Notes under the pieces: generated by a model
Told to the model about the DNA's origin: nothing
Database searches by the model: none
The model's input: the letters and a program-made list of their open reading frames with translations, nothing else
Shown: one piece after another, positions 10,425-23,842 of the stretch
How positions within the stretch are numbered: position 1 is the stretch's first letter
How the letters are laid out: every line of letters begins with the position of its first letter
Assembly: GCA_032718475.1 (NCBI GenBank)
Contig: JAUCBJ010002729.1
Location: forward strand, 1-62,278
Length of the DNA stretch: 62,278 nucleotides
Source: Nemertoderma westbladi
Taxonomy: Eukaryota; Xenacoelomorpha; Nemertodermatida; Nemertodermatidae
Direction: 5' to 3'
Made by a program: the position numbers and the translations under genes

Positions 10425-13400
10425 CATCCCATCCGACCCGCACTAACTAACCTCCCTCGTGCTGCCAACACGTATGCATTGGGTTCATATAGGCGGTGTG
10501 CATCCCATTCAACCCACACTAACTAACCTCCCTCGTGCTGCCAACACGTATGCATTGGGTTCATATAGGCGGTGTGCATCCCATTCAACCCGCACTAACT
10601 AACCTCCCTCGTGTTGCCAACACGTATGCATTGGGTTCATATAGGCGGTGTGCATCCCATTCAACCCGCACTAACTAACCTCCCTCGTGTTGCCAACACG
10701 TATGCATTGGGTTCATATAGGCGGTGTGCATCCCATTCAACCCGCACTAACTAACCTCCCTCGTGCTGCCAACACGTATGCATTGGGTTCATATAGGCGG
10801 TGTGCATCCCATTCAACCCGCACTAACTAACCTCCCTCGTGTTGCCAACACGTATGCATTGGGTTCATATAGGCGGTGTGCATCCCATTCAACCCGCACT
10901 AACTAACCTCCCTCGTGTTGCCAACACGTATGCATTGGGTTCATATAGGCGGTGTGCATCCCATTCAACCCGCACTAACTAACCTCCCTCGTGTTGCCAA
11001 CACGTATGCATTGGGTTCATATAGGCGGTGTGCATCCCATTCAACCCGCACTAACTAACCTCCCTCGTGTTGCCAACACGTATGCATTGGGTTCATATAG
11101 GCGGTGTGCATCCCATTCAACCCGCACTAACTAACCTCCCTCGTGTTGCCAACACGTATGCATTGGGTTCATATAGGCGGTGTGCATCCCATTCAACCCG
11201 CACTAACTAACCTCCCTCGTGCTGCCAACACGTATGCATTGGGTTCATATAGGCAGTGTGCATCCCATTCAACCCGCACTAACTAACCTCCCTCGTGCTG
11301 CCAACACGTATGCATTGGGTTCATATAGGCGGTGTGCATCCCATTCAACCCGCACTAACTAACCTCCCTCGTGCTGCCAACACGTATGCATTGGGTTCAT
11401 ATAGGCAGTGTGCATCCCATTCAACCCGCACTAACTAACCTCCCTCGTGCTGCCAACACGTATGCATTGGGTTCATATAGGCGGTGTGCATCCCATTCAA
11501 CCCGCACTAACTAACCTCCCTCGTGTTGCCAACACGTATGCATTGGGTTCATATAGGCGGTGTGCATCCCATTCAACCCGCACTAACTAACCTCCCTCGT
11601 GCTGCCAACACGTATGCATTGGGTTCATATAGGCAGTGTGCATCCCATTCAACCCGCACTAACTAACCTCCCTCGTGCTGCCAACACGTATGCATTGGGT
11701 TCATATAGGCGGTGTGCATCCCATTCAACCCGCACTAACTAACCTCCCTCGTGCTGCCAACACGTATGCATTGGGTTCATATAGGCAGTGTGCATCCCAT
11801 TCAACCCGCACTAACTAACCTCCCTCGTGCTGCCAACACGTATGCATTGGGTTCATATAGGCGGTGTGCATCCCATTCAACCCGCACTAACTAACCTCCC
11901 TCGTGTTGCCAACACGTATGCATTGGGTTCATATAGGCGGTGTGCATCCCATTCAACCCGCACTAACTAACCTCCCTCGTGTTGCCAACACGTATGCATT
12001 GGGTTCATATAGGCGGTGTGCATCCCATTCAACCCACACTAACTAACCTCCCTCGTGCTGCCAACACGTATGCATTGGGTTCATATAGGCGGTGTGCATC
12101 CCATTCAACCCGCACTAACTAACCTCCCTCGTGTTGCCAACACGTATGCATTGGGTTCATATAGGCGGTGTGCATCCCATCCGACCCGCACTAACTAACC
12201 TCCCTCGTGTTGCCAACACGTATGCATTGGGTTCATATAGGCGGTGTGCATCCCATTCAACCCGCACTAACTAACCTCCCTCGTGTTGCCAACACGTATG
12301 CATTGGGTTCATATAGGCGGTGTGCATCCCATTCAACCCGCACTAACTAACCTCCCTCGTGTTGCCAACACGTATGCATTGGGTTCATATAGGCGGTGTG
12401 CATCCCATTCAACCCGCACTAACTAACCTCCCTCGTGTTGCCAACACGTATGCATTGGGTTCATATAGGCGGTGTGCATCCCATTCAACCCGCACTAACT
12501 AACCTCCCTCGTGTTGCCAACACGTATGCATTGGGTTCATATAGGCGGTGTGCATCCCATTCAACCCGCACTAACTAACCTCCCTCGTGCTGCCAACACG
12601 TATGCATTGGGTTCATATAGGCAGTGTGCATCCCATTCAACCCGCACTAACTAACCTCCCTCGTGCTGCCAACACGTATGCATTGGGTTCATATAGGCGG
12701 TGTGCATCCCATTCAACCCGCACTAACTAACCTCCCTCGTGCTGCCAACACGTATGCATTGGGTTCATATAGGCAGTGTGCATCCCATTCAACCCGCACT
12801 AACTAACCTCCCTCGTGCTGCCAACACGTATGCATTGGGTTCATATAGGCGGTGTGCATCCCATTCAACCCGCACTAACTAACCTCCCTCGTGTTGCCAA
12901 CACGTATGCATTGGGTTCATATAGGCGGTGTGCATCCCATTCAACCCGCACTAACTAACCTCCCTCGTGCTGCCAACACGTATGCATTGGGTTCATATAG
13001 GCAGTGTGCATCCCATTCAACCCGCACTAACTAACCTCCCTCGTGCTGCCAACACGTATGCATTGGGTTCATATAGGCGGTGTGCATCCCATTCAACCCG
13101 CACTAACTAACCTCCCTCGTGCTGCCAACACGTATGCATTGGGTTCATATAGGCAGTGTGCATCCCATTCAACCCGCACTAACTAACCTCCCTCGTGCTG
13201 CCAACACGTATGCATTGGGTTCATATAGGCGGTGTGCATCCCATTCAACCCGCACTAACTAACCTCCCTCGTGCTGCCAACACGTATGCATTGGGTTCAT
13301 ATAGGCAGTGTGCATCCCATTCAACCCGCACTAACTAACCTCCCTCGTGCTGCCAACACGTATGCATTGGGTTCATATAGGCGGTGTGCATCCCATTCAA

Positions 13401-15066
13401 CCCGCACTAACTAACCTCCCTCGTGCTGCCAACACGTATGCATTGGGTTCATATAGGCAGTGTGCATCCCATTCAACCCGCACTAACTAACCTCCCTCGT
13501 GCTGCCAACACGTATGCATTGGGTTCATATAGGCGGTGTGCATCCCATTCAACCCGCACTAACTAACCTCCCTCGTGTTGCCAACACGTATGCATTGGGT
13601 TCATATAGGCGGTGTGCATCCCATTCAACCCGCACTAACTAACCTCCCTCGTGCTGCCAACACGTATGCATTGGGTTCATATAGGCAGTGTGCATCCCAT
13701 TCAACCCGCACTAACTAACCTCCCTCGTGCTGCCAACACGTATGCATTGGGTTCATATAGGCGGTGTGCATCCCATTCAACCCGCACTAACTAACCTCCC
13801 TCGTGCTGCCAACACGTATGCATTGGGTTCATATAGGCAGTGTGCATCCCATTCAACCCGCACTAACTAACCTCCCTCGTGCTGCCAACACGTATGCATT
13901 GGGTTCATATAGGCGGTGTGCATCCCATTCAACCCGCACTAACTAACCTCCCTCGTGTTGCCAACACGTATGCATTGGGTTCATATAGGCGGTGTGCATC
14001 CCATTCAACCCGCACTAACTAACCTCCCTCGTGTTGCCAACACGTATGCATTGGGTTCATATAGGCGGTGTGCATCCCATTCAACCCACACTAACTAACC
14101 TCCCTCGTGCTGCCAACACGTATGCATTGGGTTCATATAGGCGGTGTGCATCCCATTCAACCCGCACTAACTAACCTCCCTCGTGTTGCCAACACGTATG
14201 CATTGGGTTCATATAGGCGGTGTGCATCCCATCCGACCCGCACTAACTAACCTCCCTCGTGTTGCCAACACGTATGCATTGGGTTCATATAGGCGGTGTG
14301 CATCCCATTCAACCCGCACTAACTAACCTCCCTCGTGTTGCCAACACGTATGCATTGGGTTCATATAGGCGGTGTGCATCCCATTCAACCCGCACTAACT
14401 AACCTCCCTCGTGTTGCCAACACGTATGCATTGGGTTCATATAGGCGGTGTGCATCCCATTCAACCCGCACTAACTAACCTCCCTCGTGTTGCCAACACG
14501 TATGCATTGGGTTCATATAGGCGGTGTGCATCCCATCCGACCCGCACTAACTAACCTCCCTCGTGTTGCCAACACGTATGCATTGGGTTCATATAGGCGG
14601 TGTGCATCCCATTCAACCCGCACTAACTAACCTCCCTCGTGTTGCCAACACGTATGCATTGGGTTCATATAGGCGGTGTGCATCCCATTCAACCCGCACT
14701 AACTAACCTCCCTCGTGTTGCCAACACGTATGCATTGGGTTCATATAGGCGGTGTGCATCCCATTCAACCCGCACTAACTAACCTCCCTCGTGTTGCCAA
14801 CACGTATGCATTGGGTTCATATAGGCGGTGTGCATCCCATTCAACCCGCACTAACTAACCTCCCTCGTGTTGCCAACACGTATGCATTGGGTTCATATAG
14901 GCGGTGTGCATCCCATTCAACCCGCACTAACTAACCTCCCTCGTGTTGCCAACACGTATGCATTGGGTTCATATAGGCGGTGTGCATCCCATTCAACCCG
15001 CACTAACTAACCTCCCTCGTGTTGCCAACACGTATGCATTGGGTTCATATAGGCGGTGTGCATCCC
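10425..15066. repeat. 76-bp minisatellite, 61 exact-length units, abutting TRPA1 exon 2
   Basis: The word CATCCCAT recurs from 10425 to 15061 at spacings that are multiples of 76 (4636 = 61 x 76), so I see no net indel in 4.6 kb. Variants are limited to CGTGCTGCC/CGTGTTGCC, GGCGGTG/GGCAGTG, AACCCGC/AACCCAC and CATTCAA/CATCCGA. Read on the minus strand, each unit contains ACGAGGGAG|GTTAGTTAG, a good 5' splice-site match. The last unit at the right fuses with TRPA1 exon 2 coding sequence. Confidence 0.98.
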
Positions 15067-15399
15067 AATGTCTTCCAGACGACCCCCACACATAACCGCG
15101 AGATGCATTATATTCCGTTCCTGTTGGTCTCTCAGTCGGAAGTTGGCCCCTCTGTACAGTAGGACCCGGGCAGTAGACCAGCATCCCTTACTGACTGCCA
15201 GTAGCAACGGGGTCCTCGATTCGCAGTCCACACCGTCGATATCCGACCCCTGTTCCAAGAGAAACTCCACCAGATCTACGAAGTCGAACATCGCAGCTCG
15301 ATGAATCGGTAACATATCCTGAACGTCGCCGACACTCAACAAATCTTTCAGTTCCATTTCTTTCATTTTGAACATCAATTCCACTATTTCGAATGCGCC
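15012..15399 (-). CDS. TRPA1: TRPA1-type channel, exon 2 (ankyrin repeats), 3' end merges with 76-bp array
   Basis: Exon with further TRPA1 ankyrin repeats (cores MLPIHRAAMFDFVDLVEFLL, SRTPLLLAVSKGCW, ERNIMHLAVM). The acceptor TTTTCCAG|GGC at 15407-15400 is phase 0 and joins exon 1 to give ...ALHLACSQ|GAFEIVEL, which matches the repeat spacing of TRPA1. The 3' boundary is unusual. After ...GGRLEDI (about 15065) the reading frame runs straight into the first unit of the 76-bp minisatellite and stops at a TAG at 15009. The best donor is GAG|GTTAGT with the exon ending at 15012 in phase 1, as exon 3 requires. That predicts about 18 residues encoded by repeat sequence and a linker some 7-9 residues longer than I recall for human or fly TRPA1. 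A weaker phase-1 donor (CGT|GTTGGC) inside the same unit would give a more normal length. The ankyrin part is secure; the last 55 bases are inferred. Confidence 0.82.
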
Positions 15400-15755
15400 C
15401 TGGAAAACAATATATTACATATAAATAATATTATAACATCATCTATGATATTATGTTAGTTTTAATTAATTAGTTCATAGTAACTCAGGGAATTATAAAT
15501 GGACATCGGAATATGAAAATAATGGGTTTAAAACAATGATTGATAATATATTATGTTATTATTGTGAATATTTTACATAATGTTTTTTGGATTTGCGTTG
15601 CGTATGTTTGGGATTTGTATATAATTATGGTTTGAATGTTGTATAATTTGAATGAGTGATAAATTTGATTGGTATGTTCGGTTGCAGGACTGAATATTTT
15701 CCTTGAAGACTTTTTCTATTCATAAGGGATGATTAATGGTGAGTAAAATGAAATT

Positions 15756-17251
15756 TGATGAATGTGAGGTGAAATGAAATTCAATTGGTTGAGTAGGAAT
15801 TCTGCTAAGCCCATTTGCACTTAAGACCCTAAACAACATCGAATCTATAAATTCCAGGGTTATGATCGCAACATTTGATGGGAATCCCAAGGCAACAGTT
15901 ATATGTTGCTACAGTCCAACCAATGCCTCAGAACCAGAACAAGCAGTCAAGTTTTATGAAGAACTGACTGGACTTATAAAGGACATTCCGAAACACAATG
16001 TTAAAGTCATTGCTGGTGACCTGAATGCCCAAATTGGCCCAGAAGACATCAAGGGTTACACCTATAACACCAGTTCTAAGTATTTCGACCAAGTAGATCA
16101 ACAATAGCTCAGATACTTGCACTACGGAGACTGATTGAAAGAATTAAGTCAAAGAATCTCCCCGCAGTCATGACTTTTGTGGACTTCAAGAAGGCATTCG
16201 ACTCCATCCATAGAGGTAAAATGCTTGAAATCCTAAGAGCTTATGGAATACCAGAAGTAATTGTTGCTGGCATTGGATTGTTATATTGTGACACAGAAGC
16301 GCAGGTACTCTCACCAGATGGTGAAACTGAGTTTTTCTCAATCCTGGCTAGCGTACTGCAAGGTGACACATTAGCACCATTACTATTTGTAATTGTGCTG
16401 GATTACGCAATGAGGACGGCCACAAAGGGTGAAGATCTCGGATTCACACTTCAAGAACGCAGAAGTAGTAGATATCCGGCAACTACAGTCACAGACACCG
16501 ACTTTGCGGATGACATCGCCCTGCTCTTTAATACGCTAGCAGATGCACAGCTTCTACTAAATAAAGTGGCGAGGGCTGCTAAGGAGGTTGGATTGCATAT
16601 AAATGCTACAAAGACCGAATTCATGACCTGTAATGTTGATGGAAATTTGACAACCATTGATAATAATCAACTAAGGAAGGTCGATGACTTCCAGTACCTT
16701 GGATCATGGATATAGAGTAGCAAAAAGGACATAGAAGTTAGGAAAGCAAAGGCTTGGGTAGCTCTATCAAAAATGGATACCATCTGGAAATCAGATCTCT
16801 CCAGGCACCTGAAGACTAAGTTCTTTCAAGCCACAGTGGAAAGTGTATTTTTATACGGGGGTGAGACCTGGACACTGACTAAATCACTTGAACAACGAAT
16901 TGATGGTTGCTACACAAGACTACTAAGGGCAGCCCGAAACATCAGCTGGAGACAACACATGACAAACGCCGAGCTTTATGGTACAATACCACCTGTATCA
17001 ACCACCCTCCGTGAACGCAGATTAAGATTCAGTTGGCACTGCTGGCGAAGTAAAGACGAGGTCATACCAGATCTACTTCTCTGGCAACCAACTCATAGAA
17101 AGCGTAGTCATGGACGACCCGCCATAACATATAGATCAACTTGAAAGGGATACTGAACTTGGGAGAAACGAAATTGCGACAACTATGGAGAATCGGGAAG
17201 CCTGGAAGGATCTCATTTCCACTGTCCGAGTTCGCTCAACCTAGTAGTAAT
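15756..17251 (+). mobile_element. LINE family C, internally deleted copy with endonuclease and RT
   Basis: This copy keeps part of an APE-type endonuclease (GILLSPFALKTLNN, VICCYSPTNASEPE, VIAGDLNAQIG, about 15790-16060). A large internal deletion near 16085 fuses it to the RT: IAQILALRRLIERIKSK, TFVDFKKAFDSIHR (motif A), LQGDTLAPLLF (motif B), FADDIALL (about 16503), then FQYLGSWI with an in-frame TAG at 16713. The C-terminal GGETWTLTKSL part frameshifts near 17135. Its 3' end is CCTAGTAGTAATAGT. A direct repeat AGTAAAATGAAATT at 15742-15755 and 17252-17265 looks like a 14-bp target duplication; a similar word at 15772-15781 makes the left end uncertain by about 25 bp. Confidence 0.85.
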
Positions 17252-17265
17252 AGTAAAATGAAATT

Positions 17266-18089
17266 AATAACATAAAAGTTATTCCCATTAATTGTAATGG
17301 TTGCTGTTAATAATCCTAGAACTAAATAATTGTTTGAATTTAATTGTAATGGTTGCTGTTAATAATCCCAGAACTAAATAATTGTTTGAATTTAATTGTA
17401 AAGCTATCAAGCCAGTTAACATTGCAGTGTACATAAGATGTTTGATAAATATCGATGCATCACATGCCTATAATGCGCCATATGTTATCTCTTATTATCT
17501 AAGATGGCTCATCAATAATATAATTAATGTTCTACAAGGGATGCATTATAGAATATTCAGTTAAGCAGTCAAGCATTATAGAAGTTGATATAATGGCAAT
17601 AATGGCAATATAATGACTCTAAACTGTTCTTGGTTGCAATTTGAACTTTTATATATCGATTTTTGGTTAGCATATGAGAGCCATGGTTTCGGGTTGGAAA
17701 CCTTTTTCCCTACTCCTTCGATTTATTATTGACCTACACATTATACAATACATGGCGCTCTTTCAATTTAAATTGTTGATCATATTGGTCATTTATCATG
17801 TCAGGCAGACCTATTATAATACGTTATTGACCATAATGTCTGTAATATTATATATGGACCATGTCCTTTGTCCTGGAACATTAAGTCGTAATTAATGGCA
17901 CAAGTAGCTGCTGCAAATCCTGACGAAGTGGACTGGACAATTATGCAAATTTTAAATTAATACGCGTAAAATTACATAAAATATTTCGATTCTTGAGAAA
18001 TAGTGTTCGGAACACGCTTGGTAACCGTGATGAATTATTAAGGAAAGGATAAGATAACATTGACAGGTACAAAAAAGTAAAGTTTTCGT
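17266..18089. other. No gene supported
   Basis: Besides the 52-bp duplication at 17288-17398, this is AT-rich intron with short unremarkable ORFs. Confidence 0.6.
17288..17398. repeat. 52-bp tandem duplication (two copies plus part)
   Basis: The unit starting TTAATTGTAATGGTTGCTGT is repeated at 17288 and 17340 with one mismatch (CCTAG/CCCAG), followed by TTAATTGTAA. It lies directly 3' of a LINE insertion. This is what an early minisatellite looks like. Confidence 0.9.
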
Positions 18090-18213
18090 CTGAAATTTGG
18101 TGAGGGGTTAGGGGTTACACACAAAGTGAGATGACTTATTTCCAGTGTGGTCCCCCAGGACATCAGGTATTAATTTAGCTATCATTAAAGGATGCAAGGC
18201 GAGCCGATTCCAT
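18090..18213 (-). mobile_element. SINE family S1 remnant next to the 21-bp array
   Basis: GGGGTTACACACAAAG...GACTTATTTCCAG...TTTAGCTA...AAAGGATGCAAGGC matches the body of the SINE at 6483-6765 in the same orientation. The tRNA-like head is missing: the 21-bp array begins where it should be. Confidence 0.7.
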
Positions 18214-21200
18214 GTCAAAGCTTCCACAACATGGGTCAAAGCTTCCACAACATGGGTCAAAGCTTCCACAACATGGGTCAAAGCTTCCACAACATGGGTC
18301 AAAGCTTCCACAACATGGGTCAAGCTTCCACAACATGGGTCAAGCTTCCACAACATGGGCCAAAGCTTCCACAACATGGGTCAAAGCTTCCATAAAGTGG
18401 GTCAAATCTTCCACAAAGTGGGTCAAAGCTTCCACAACATGAGTCAAAGCTTCCATAATGTGGGTCAAAGCTTCCACAACATGAGTCAAAGCTTCCACAA
18501 CATGAGTCAAAGCTTCCACAACATGAGTCAAAGCTTCAATAAAGTGGGTCAAACCTTCAATAAAGTGGGTCAAAGCTTCCACAACATGGGTCAAAGCTTC
18601 CATAAACTGGGTCAAAGCTTCCACAACATGAGTCAAAGCTTCCACAACATGAGTCAAAGCTTCAATAAAGTGGGTCAAACCTTCAATAAAGTGGGTCAAA
18701 GCTTCCACAACATGGGTCAAAGCTTCCATAAACTGGGTCAAAGCTTCCACAAGATGGGTCAAAGCTTCCACAACATGGGTCAAAGGTTCCACAACATGGG
18801 TCAAAGCTTCCATAAAGTGGGTCAAAGCTTCCACAACATGGGTCAAAGCTTCCATAAACTGGGTCAAAGCTTCCACAAGATGGGTCAAAGCTTCCACAAC
18901 ATGGGTCAAAGGTTCCACAACATGGGTCAAAGCTTCCATAAAGTGGGTCAAGGCTTCCACAACATGAGTCAAAGCTTCCATAATGTGGGTCAAAGCTTCC
19001 ACAACATGAGTCAAAGCTTCCACAACATGGGTCAAAGGTTCCACAACATGGGTCAAAGCTTCCATAAAGTGGGTCAAAGCTTCCACAACATGGGTCAAAG
19101 CTTCCATAAACTGGGTCAAAGCTTCCACAAGATGGGTCAAAGCTTCCACAACATGGGTCAAAGGTTCCACAACATGGGTCAAAGCTTCCATAAAGTGGGT
19201 CAAAGCTTCCACAACATGAGTCAAAGCTTCCATAATGTGGGTCAAAGCTTCCACAACATGAGTCAAAGCTTCCACAACATGAGTCAAAGCTTCAATAAAG
19301 TGGGTCAAACCTTCAATAAAGTGGGTCAAAGCTTTCACAACATGGGTCAAAGCTTCCATAAACTGGGTCAAAGCTTCCACAAGATGGGTCAAAGCTTCCA
19401 CAACATGGGTCAAAGCTTCCACAACATGGGTCAAAGCTTCCATAAACTGGGTCAAAGCTTCCACAAGATGGGTCAAAGCTTCCACAACATGGGTCAAAGC
19501 TTCCATAAACTGGGTCAAAGCTTCCACAAGATGGGTCAAAGCTTCCACAACATGGGTCAAAGCTTCCATAAAGTCGGTCAAAGCTTCCACAAGATGGGTC
19601 AAAGCTTCCACAACATGAGTCAAAGCTTCAATAAAGTGGGTCAAACCTTCAATAAAGTGGGTCAAAGCTTCCACAACATGGGTCAAAGCTTCCATAAACT
19701 GGGTCAAAGCTTCCACAAGATGGGTCAAAGCTTCCACAACATGGGTCAAAGGTTCCACAACATGGGTCAAAGCTTCCATAAAGTGGGTCAAAGCTTCCAC
19801 AACATGGGTCAAAGCTTCCATAAACTGGGTCAAAGCTTCCACAAGATGGGTCAAAGCTTCCACAACATGGGTCAAAGGTTCCACAACATGAGTCAAAGCT
19901 TCAATAAAGTGGGTCAAACCTTCAATAAAGTGGGTCAAAGCTTCCACAACATGGGTCAAAGCTTCCATAAACTGGGTCAAAGCTTCCACAACATGAGTCA
20001 AAGCTTCCACAACATGAGTCAAAGCTTCAATAAAGTGGGTCAAACCTTCAATAAAGTGGGTCAAAGCTTCCACAACATGGGTCAAAGCTTCCATAAACTG
20101 GGTCAAAGCTTCCACAAGATGGGTCAAAGCTTCCACAACATGGGTCAAAGGTTCCACAACATGGGTCAAAGCTTCCATAAAGTGGGTCAAAGCTTCCACA
20201 ACATGGGTCAAAGCTTCCATAAACTGGGTCAAAGCTTCCACAAGATGGGTCAAAGCTTCCACAACATGGGTCAAAGGTTCCACAACATGGGTCAAAGCTT
20301 CCATAAAGTGGGTCAAGGCTTCCACAACATGAGTCAAAGCTTCCATAATGTGGGTCAAAGCTTCCACAACATGAGTCAAAGCTTCCACAACATGGGTCAA
20401 AGGTTCCACAACATGGGTCAAAGCTTCCATAAAGTGGGTCAAAGCTTCCACAACATGGGTCAAAGCTTCCATAAACTGGGTCAAAGCTTCCACAAGATGG
20501 GTCAAAGCTTCCACAACATGGGTCAAAGGTTCCACAACATGGGTCAAAGCTTCCATAAAGTGGGTCAAAGCTTCCACAACATGAGTCAAAGCTTCCATAA
20601 TGTGGGTCAAAGCTTCCACAACATGAGTCAAAGCTTCCACAACATGAGTCAAAGCTTCAATAAAGTGGGTCAAACCTTCAATAAAGTGGGTCAAAGCTTC
20701 CACAACATGGGTCAAAGCTTCCATAAACTGGGTCAAAGCTTCCACAAGATGGGTCAAAGCTTCCACAACATGGGTCAAAGCTTCCACAACATGGGTCAAA
20801 GCTTCCATAAACTGGGTCAAAGCTTCCACAAGATGGGTCAAAGCTTCCACAACATGGGTCAAAGCTTCCATAAACTGGGTCAAAGCTTCCACAAGATGGG
20901 TCAAAGCTTCCACAACATGGGTCAAAGCTTCCATAAAGTCGGTCAAAGCTTCCACAAGATGGGTCAAAGCTTCCACAACATGGGTCAAAGGTTCCACAAC
21001 ATGGGTCAAAGCTTCCATAAAGTGGGTCAAAGCTTCCACAACATGGGTCAAAGCTTCCATAAACTGGGTCAAAGCTTCCACAACATGGGTCAAAGATTCC
21101 ATAAACTGGGTCAAAGCTTCCACAACATGGGTCAAAGCTTCCATAAACTGGGTCAAAGCTTCCACAAGATGGGTCAAAGCTTCCACAACATGGGTCAAAG

Positions 21201-23842
21201 CTTCCATAAAGTCGGTCAAAGCTTCCACAAGATGGGTCAAAGCTTCCACAACATGAGTCAAAGCTTCCATAAAGTGGGTCAAAGCTTCTACAACATGGGT
21301 CAAAGCTTCCACAACATGGGTCAAAGCTTCCACAACATGGGTCAAAGCTTCCACAACATGGGTCAAAGCGTCCATAAACTGGGTCAAAGCTTCCACAACA
21401 TGGGTCAAAGCTTCCATAAAGTGGGTCAAACCTTCCACAAGATGGGTCAAAGCTTCCACAACATGGGTCAAAGCTTCCATAAAGTAGGTCAAAGATCCAC
21501 AACATGAGTCAAAGCTTCCATAAAGTGGGTCAAAGCTTCCACAACATGGGTCAAAGCTTCCATAAAGTGGGTCAAAGCTTCCACAACATTGGTCAAAGAT
21601 TCCATAAACTGGGTCAAAGCTTCCACAACATGGGTCAAAGCTTCCATAAAGTCGGTCAAAGCTTCCACAAGATGGGTCAAAGCTTCCACAACATGGGTCA
21701 AAGCTTCCATAAAGTGGGTCAAAGCTTCCACAACATGGGTCAAAGCTTCCATAAAGTGGATCAAAGCTTCCACAACATGGGTCAAAGCTTCCACAACATG
21801 GGTCAAAGCTTCCATAAAGTGGGTCAAATCGTCCACAAAGTGGGTCAAAGCTTCCATAAAGTCGGTCAAAGCTTCCACAAGATGGGTCAAAGCTTCCACA
21901 ACATGGGTCAAAGCTTCCATAAAGTGGGTCAAAGCTTCCACAACATGGGTCAAAGCTTCCATAAAGTGGATCAAAGCTTCCACAACATGGGTCAAAGCTT
22001 CCATAAAGTGGGTCAAATCTTCCACAAAGTGGGTCAAAGCTTCCGCAACATGGGTCAAAGCTTCCATAAAGTGGGTCAAAGCTTCCACAACATGGGTCAA
22101 AGCTTCCATAAAGTGGGTCAAAGCTTCCACAACATGGGTCAAAGCTTCCACAACATGGGTCAAAGCTTCCATAAAGTGGATCAAAGCTTCCACAACATGG
22201 GTCAAAGCTTCCATAAAGTGGGTCAAAGCTTCCACAACATGGGTCAAAGCTTCCATAAAGTGGGTCAAAGCTTCCACAACATGGGTCAAAGCTTCCATAA
22301 AGTGGATCAAAGCTTCCACAACATGGGTCAAAGCTTCCACAACATGGGTCAAAGCTTCCATAAAGTGGGTCAAATCTTCCACAAAGTGGGTCAAAGCTTC
22401 CGCAACATGGGTCAAAGCTTCCATAAAGTGGGTCAAAGCTTCCACAACATGGGTCAAAGCTTCCATAAAGTGGGTCAAAGCTTCCACAACATGGGTCAAA
22501 GCTTCCACAACATGGGTCAAAGCTTCCATAAAGTGGGTCAAAGCCCCCGCAACATGGGTCAAAGCTTCCACAACATGGGTCAAAGCTTCCATAAAGTGGA
22601 TCAAAGCTTCCACAACATGGGTCAAAGCTTCCATAAAGTGGGTCAAAGCTTCCACAACATGGGTCAAAGCTTCCATAAAGTGGGTCAAAGCTTCCACAAC
22701 ATGGGTCAAAGCTTCCATAAAGTGGATCAAAGCTTCCACAACATGGGTCAAAGCTTCCACAACATGGGTCAAAGCTTCCATAAAGTGGGTCAAATCTTCC
22801 ACAAAGTGGGTCAAAGCTTCCGCAACATGGGTCAAAGCTTCCATAAAGTGGGTCAAAGCTTCCACAACATGGGTCAAAGCTTCCATAAAGTGGGTCAAAG
22901 CTTCCACAACATGGGTCAAAGCTTCCACAACATGGGTCAAAGCTTCCACAAAGTGGGTCAAAGCCCCCACAACATGGGACAAAGCTTGCACATATAGTTC
23001 AAAGCTTCCACAACATGTGTCAAAGCTTCAATAAAGTGGGTCAAAGCTTCCACAACATGGGTCAAAGCTTCAATAAAGTGGGTCAAAGCTTCCACAACAT
23101 GGGTCAAAGCTTGCACATATAGTTCAAAGCTTCCACAACATGAGTCAAAGCTTCAATAAAGTGGGTCAAAGCTTCTTAAAGTGGGTCAAAGCTTCCACAA
23201 CATGGGTCAAAGCTTCAATAAAGTGGGTCAAAGCTTCCACAACATGGGTCAAAGCTTCCATAAAGTGGGTCAAATCTTCCACAAAGTGGGTCAAAGCTTC
23301 CGCAACATGGGTCAAAGCTTCCATAAAGTGGGTCAAAGCTTCCACAACATGGGTCAAAGCTTCCATAAAGTGGGTCAAAGCTTCCACAACATGGGTCAAA
23401 GCTTCCACAACATGGGTCAAAGCTTCCATAAAGTGGGTCAAAGCTTCCACAACATGAGTCAAAGCTTCAATAAAGTGGGTCAAAGCTTCTTAAAGTGGGT
23501 CAAAGCTTCCACAACATGGGTCAAAGCTTCAATAAAGTGGGTCAAAGCTTCCACAACATGGGTCAAAGCTTGCACATATAGTTCAAAGCTTCCACAACAT
23601 GGGTCAAAGCTTCAATAAAGTTGGTCAAAGCTTCCATAAAGTGGGTCAAAGCTTCCACAACATGAGTCAAAGCTTCAATAAAGTGGGTCAAAGCTTCTTA
23701 AAGTGGGTCAAAGCTTCCACAACATGGGTCAAAGCTTCCCTAAAGTGGGTCGAAGCTTCCACAACATGGGTCAAAACTTCCATAAAGTGGGTCTTTATGG
23801 AAATAAAGTTGGTCAAAGCTTCCATAAACTGGGTCAAAGTTC
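18214..23842. repeat. 21-bp minisatellite, about 268 copies, with higher-order structure
   Basis: Tandem 21-bp unit GGGTCAAAGCTTCCACAACAT with common alternatives CCATAAAGT, CCATAAACT, CCACAAGAT and CAATAAAGT in the second half; nearly every unit has a HindIII site. The period of 7 codons keeps several frames open on both strands for up to 3.3 kb. The left edge joins a SINE-like remnant directly; the right end degrades after about 23790. Confidence 0.97.

Larger units (their letters stand above)
687..15011 (-). other. TRPA1 intron 2 (about 14.3 kb)
   Basis: Intron between exons 2 and 3 of the TRPA1-type gene, bounded by a GT donor at 15011 (best candidate) and an AG acceptor at 687. Nearly half is tandem repeat (56-bp and 76-bp arrays); the rest is LINE and SINE debris. 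I see no other host exon in it. Confidence 0.75.

Noticed and set aside
10425-15066. CRISPR-like regularly spaced repeats
   Set aside because: Units are contiguous tandem copies with no unique spacers, and the genome is eukaryotic.
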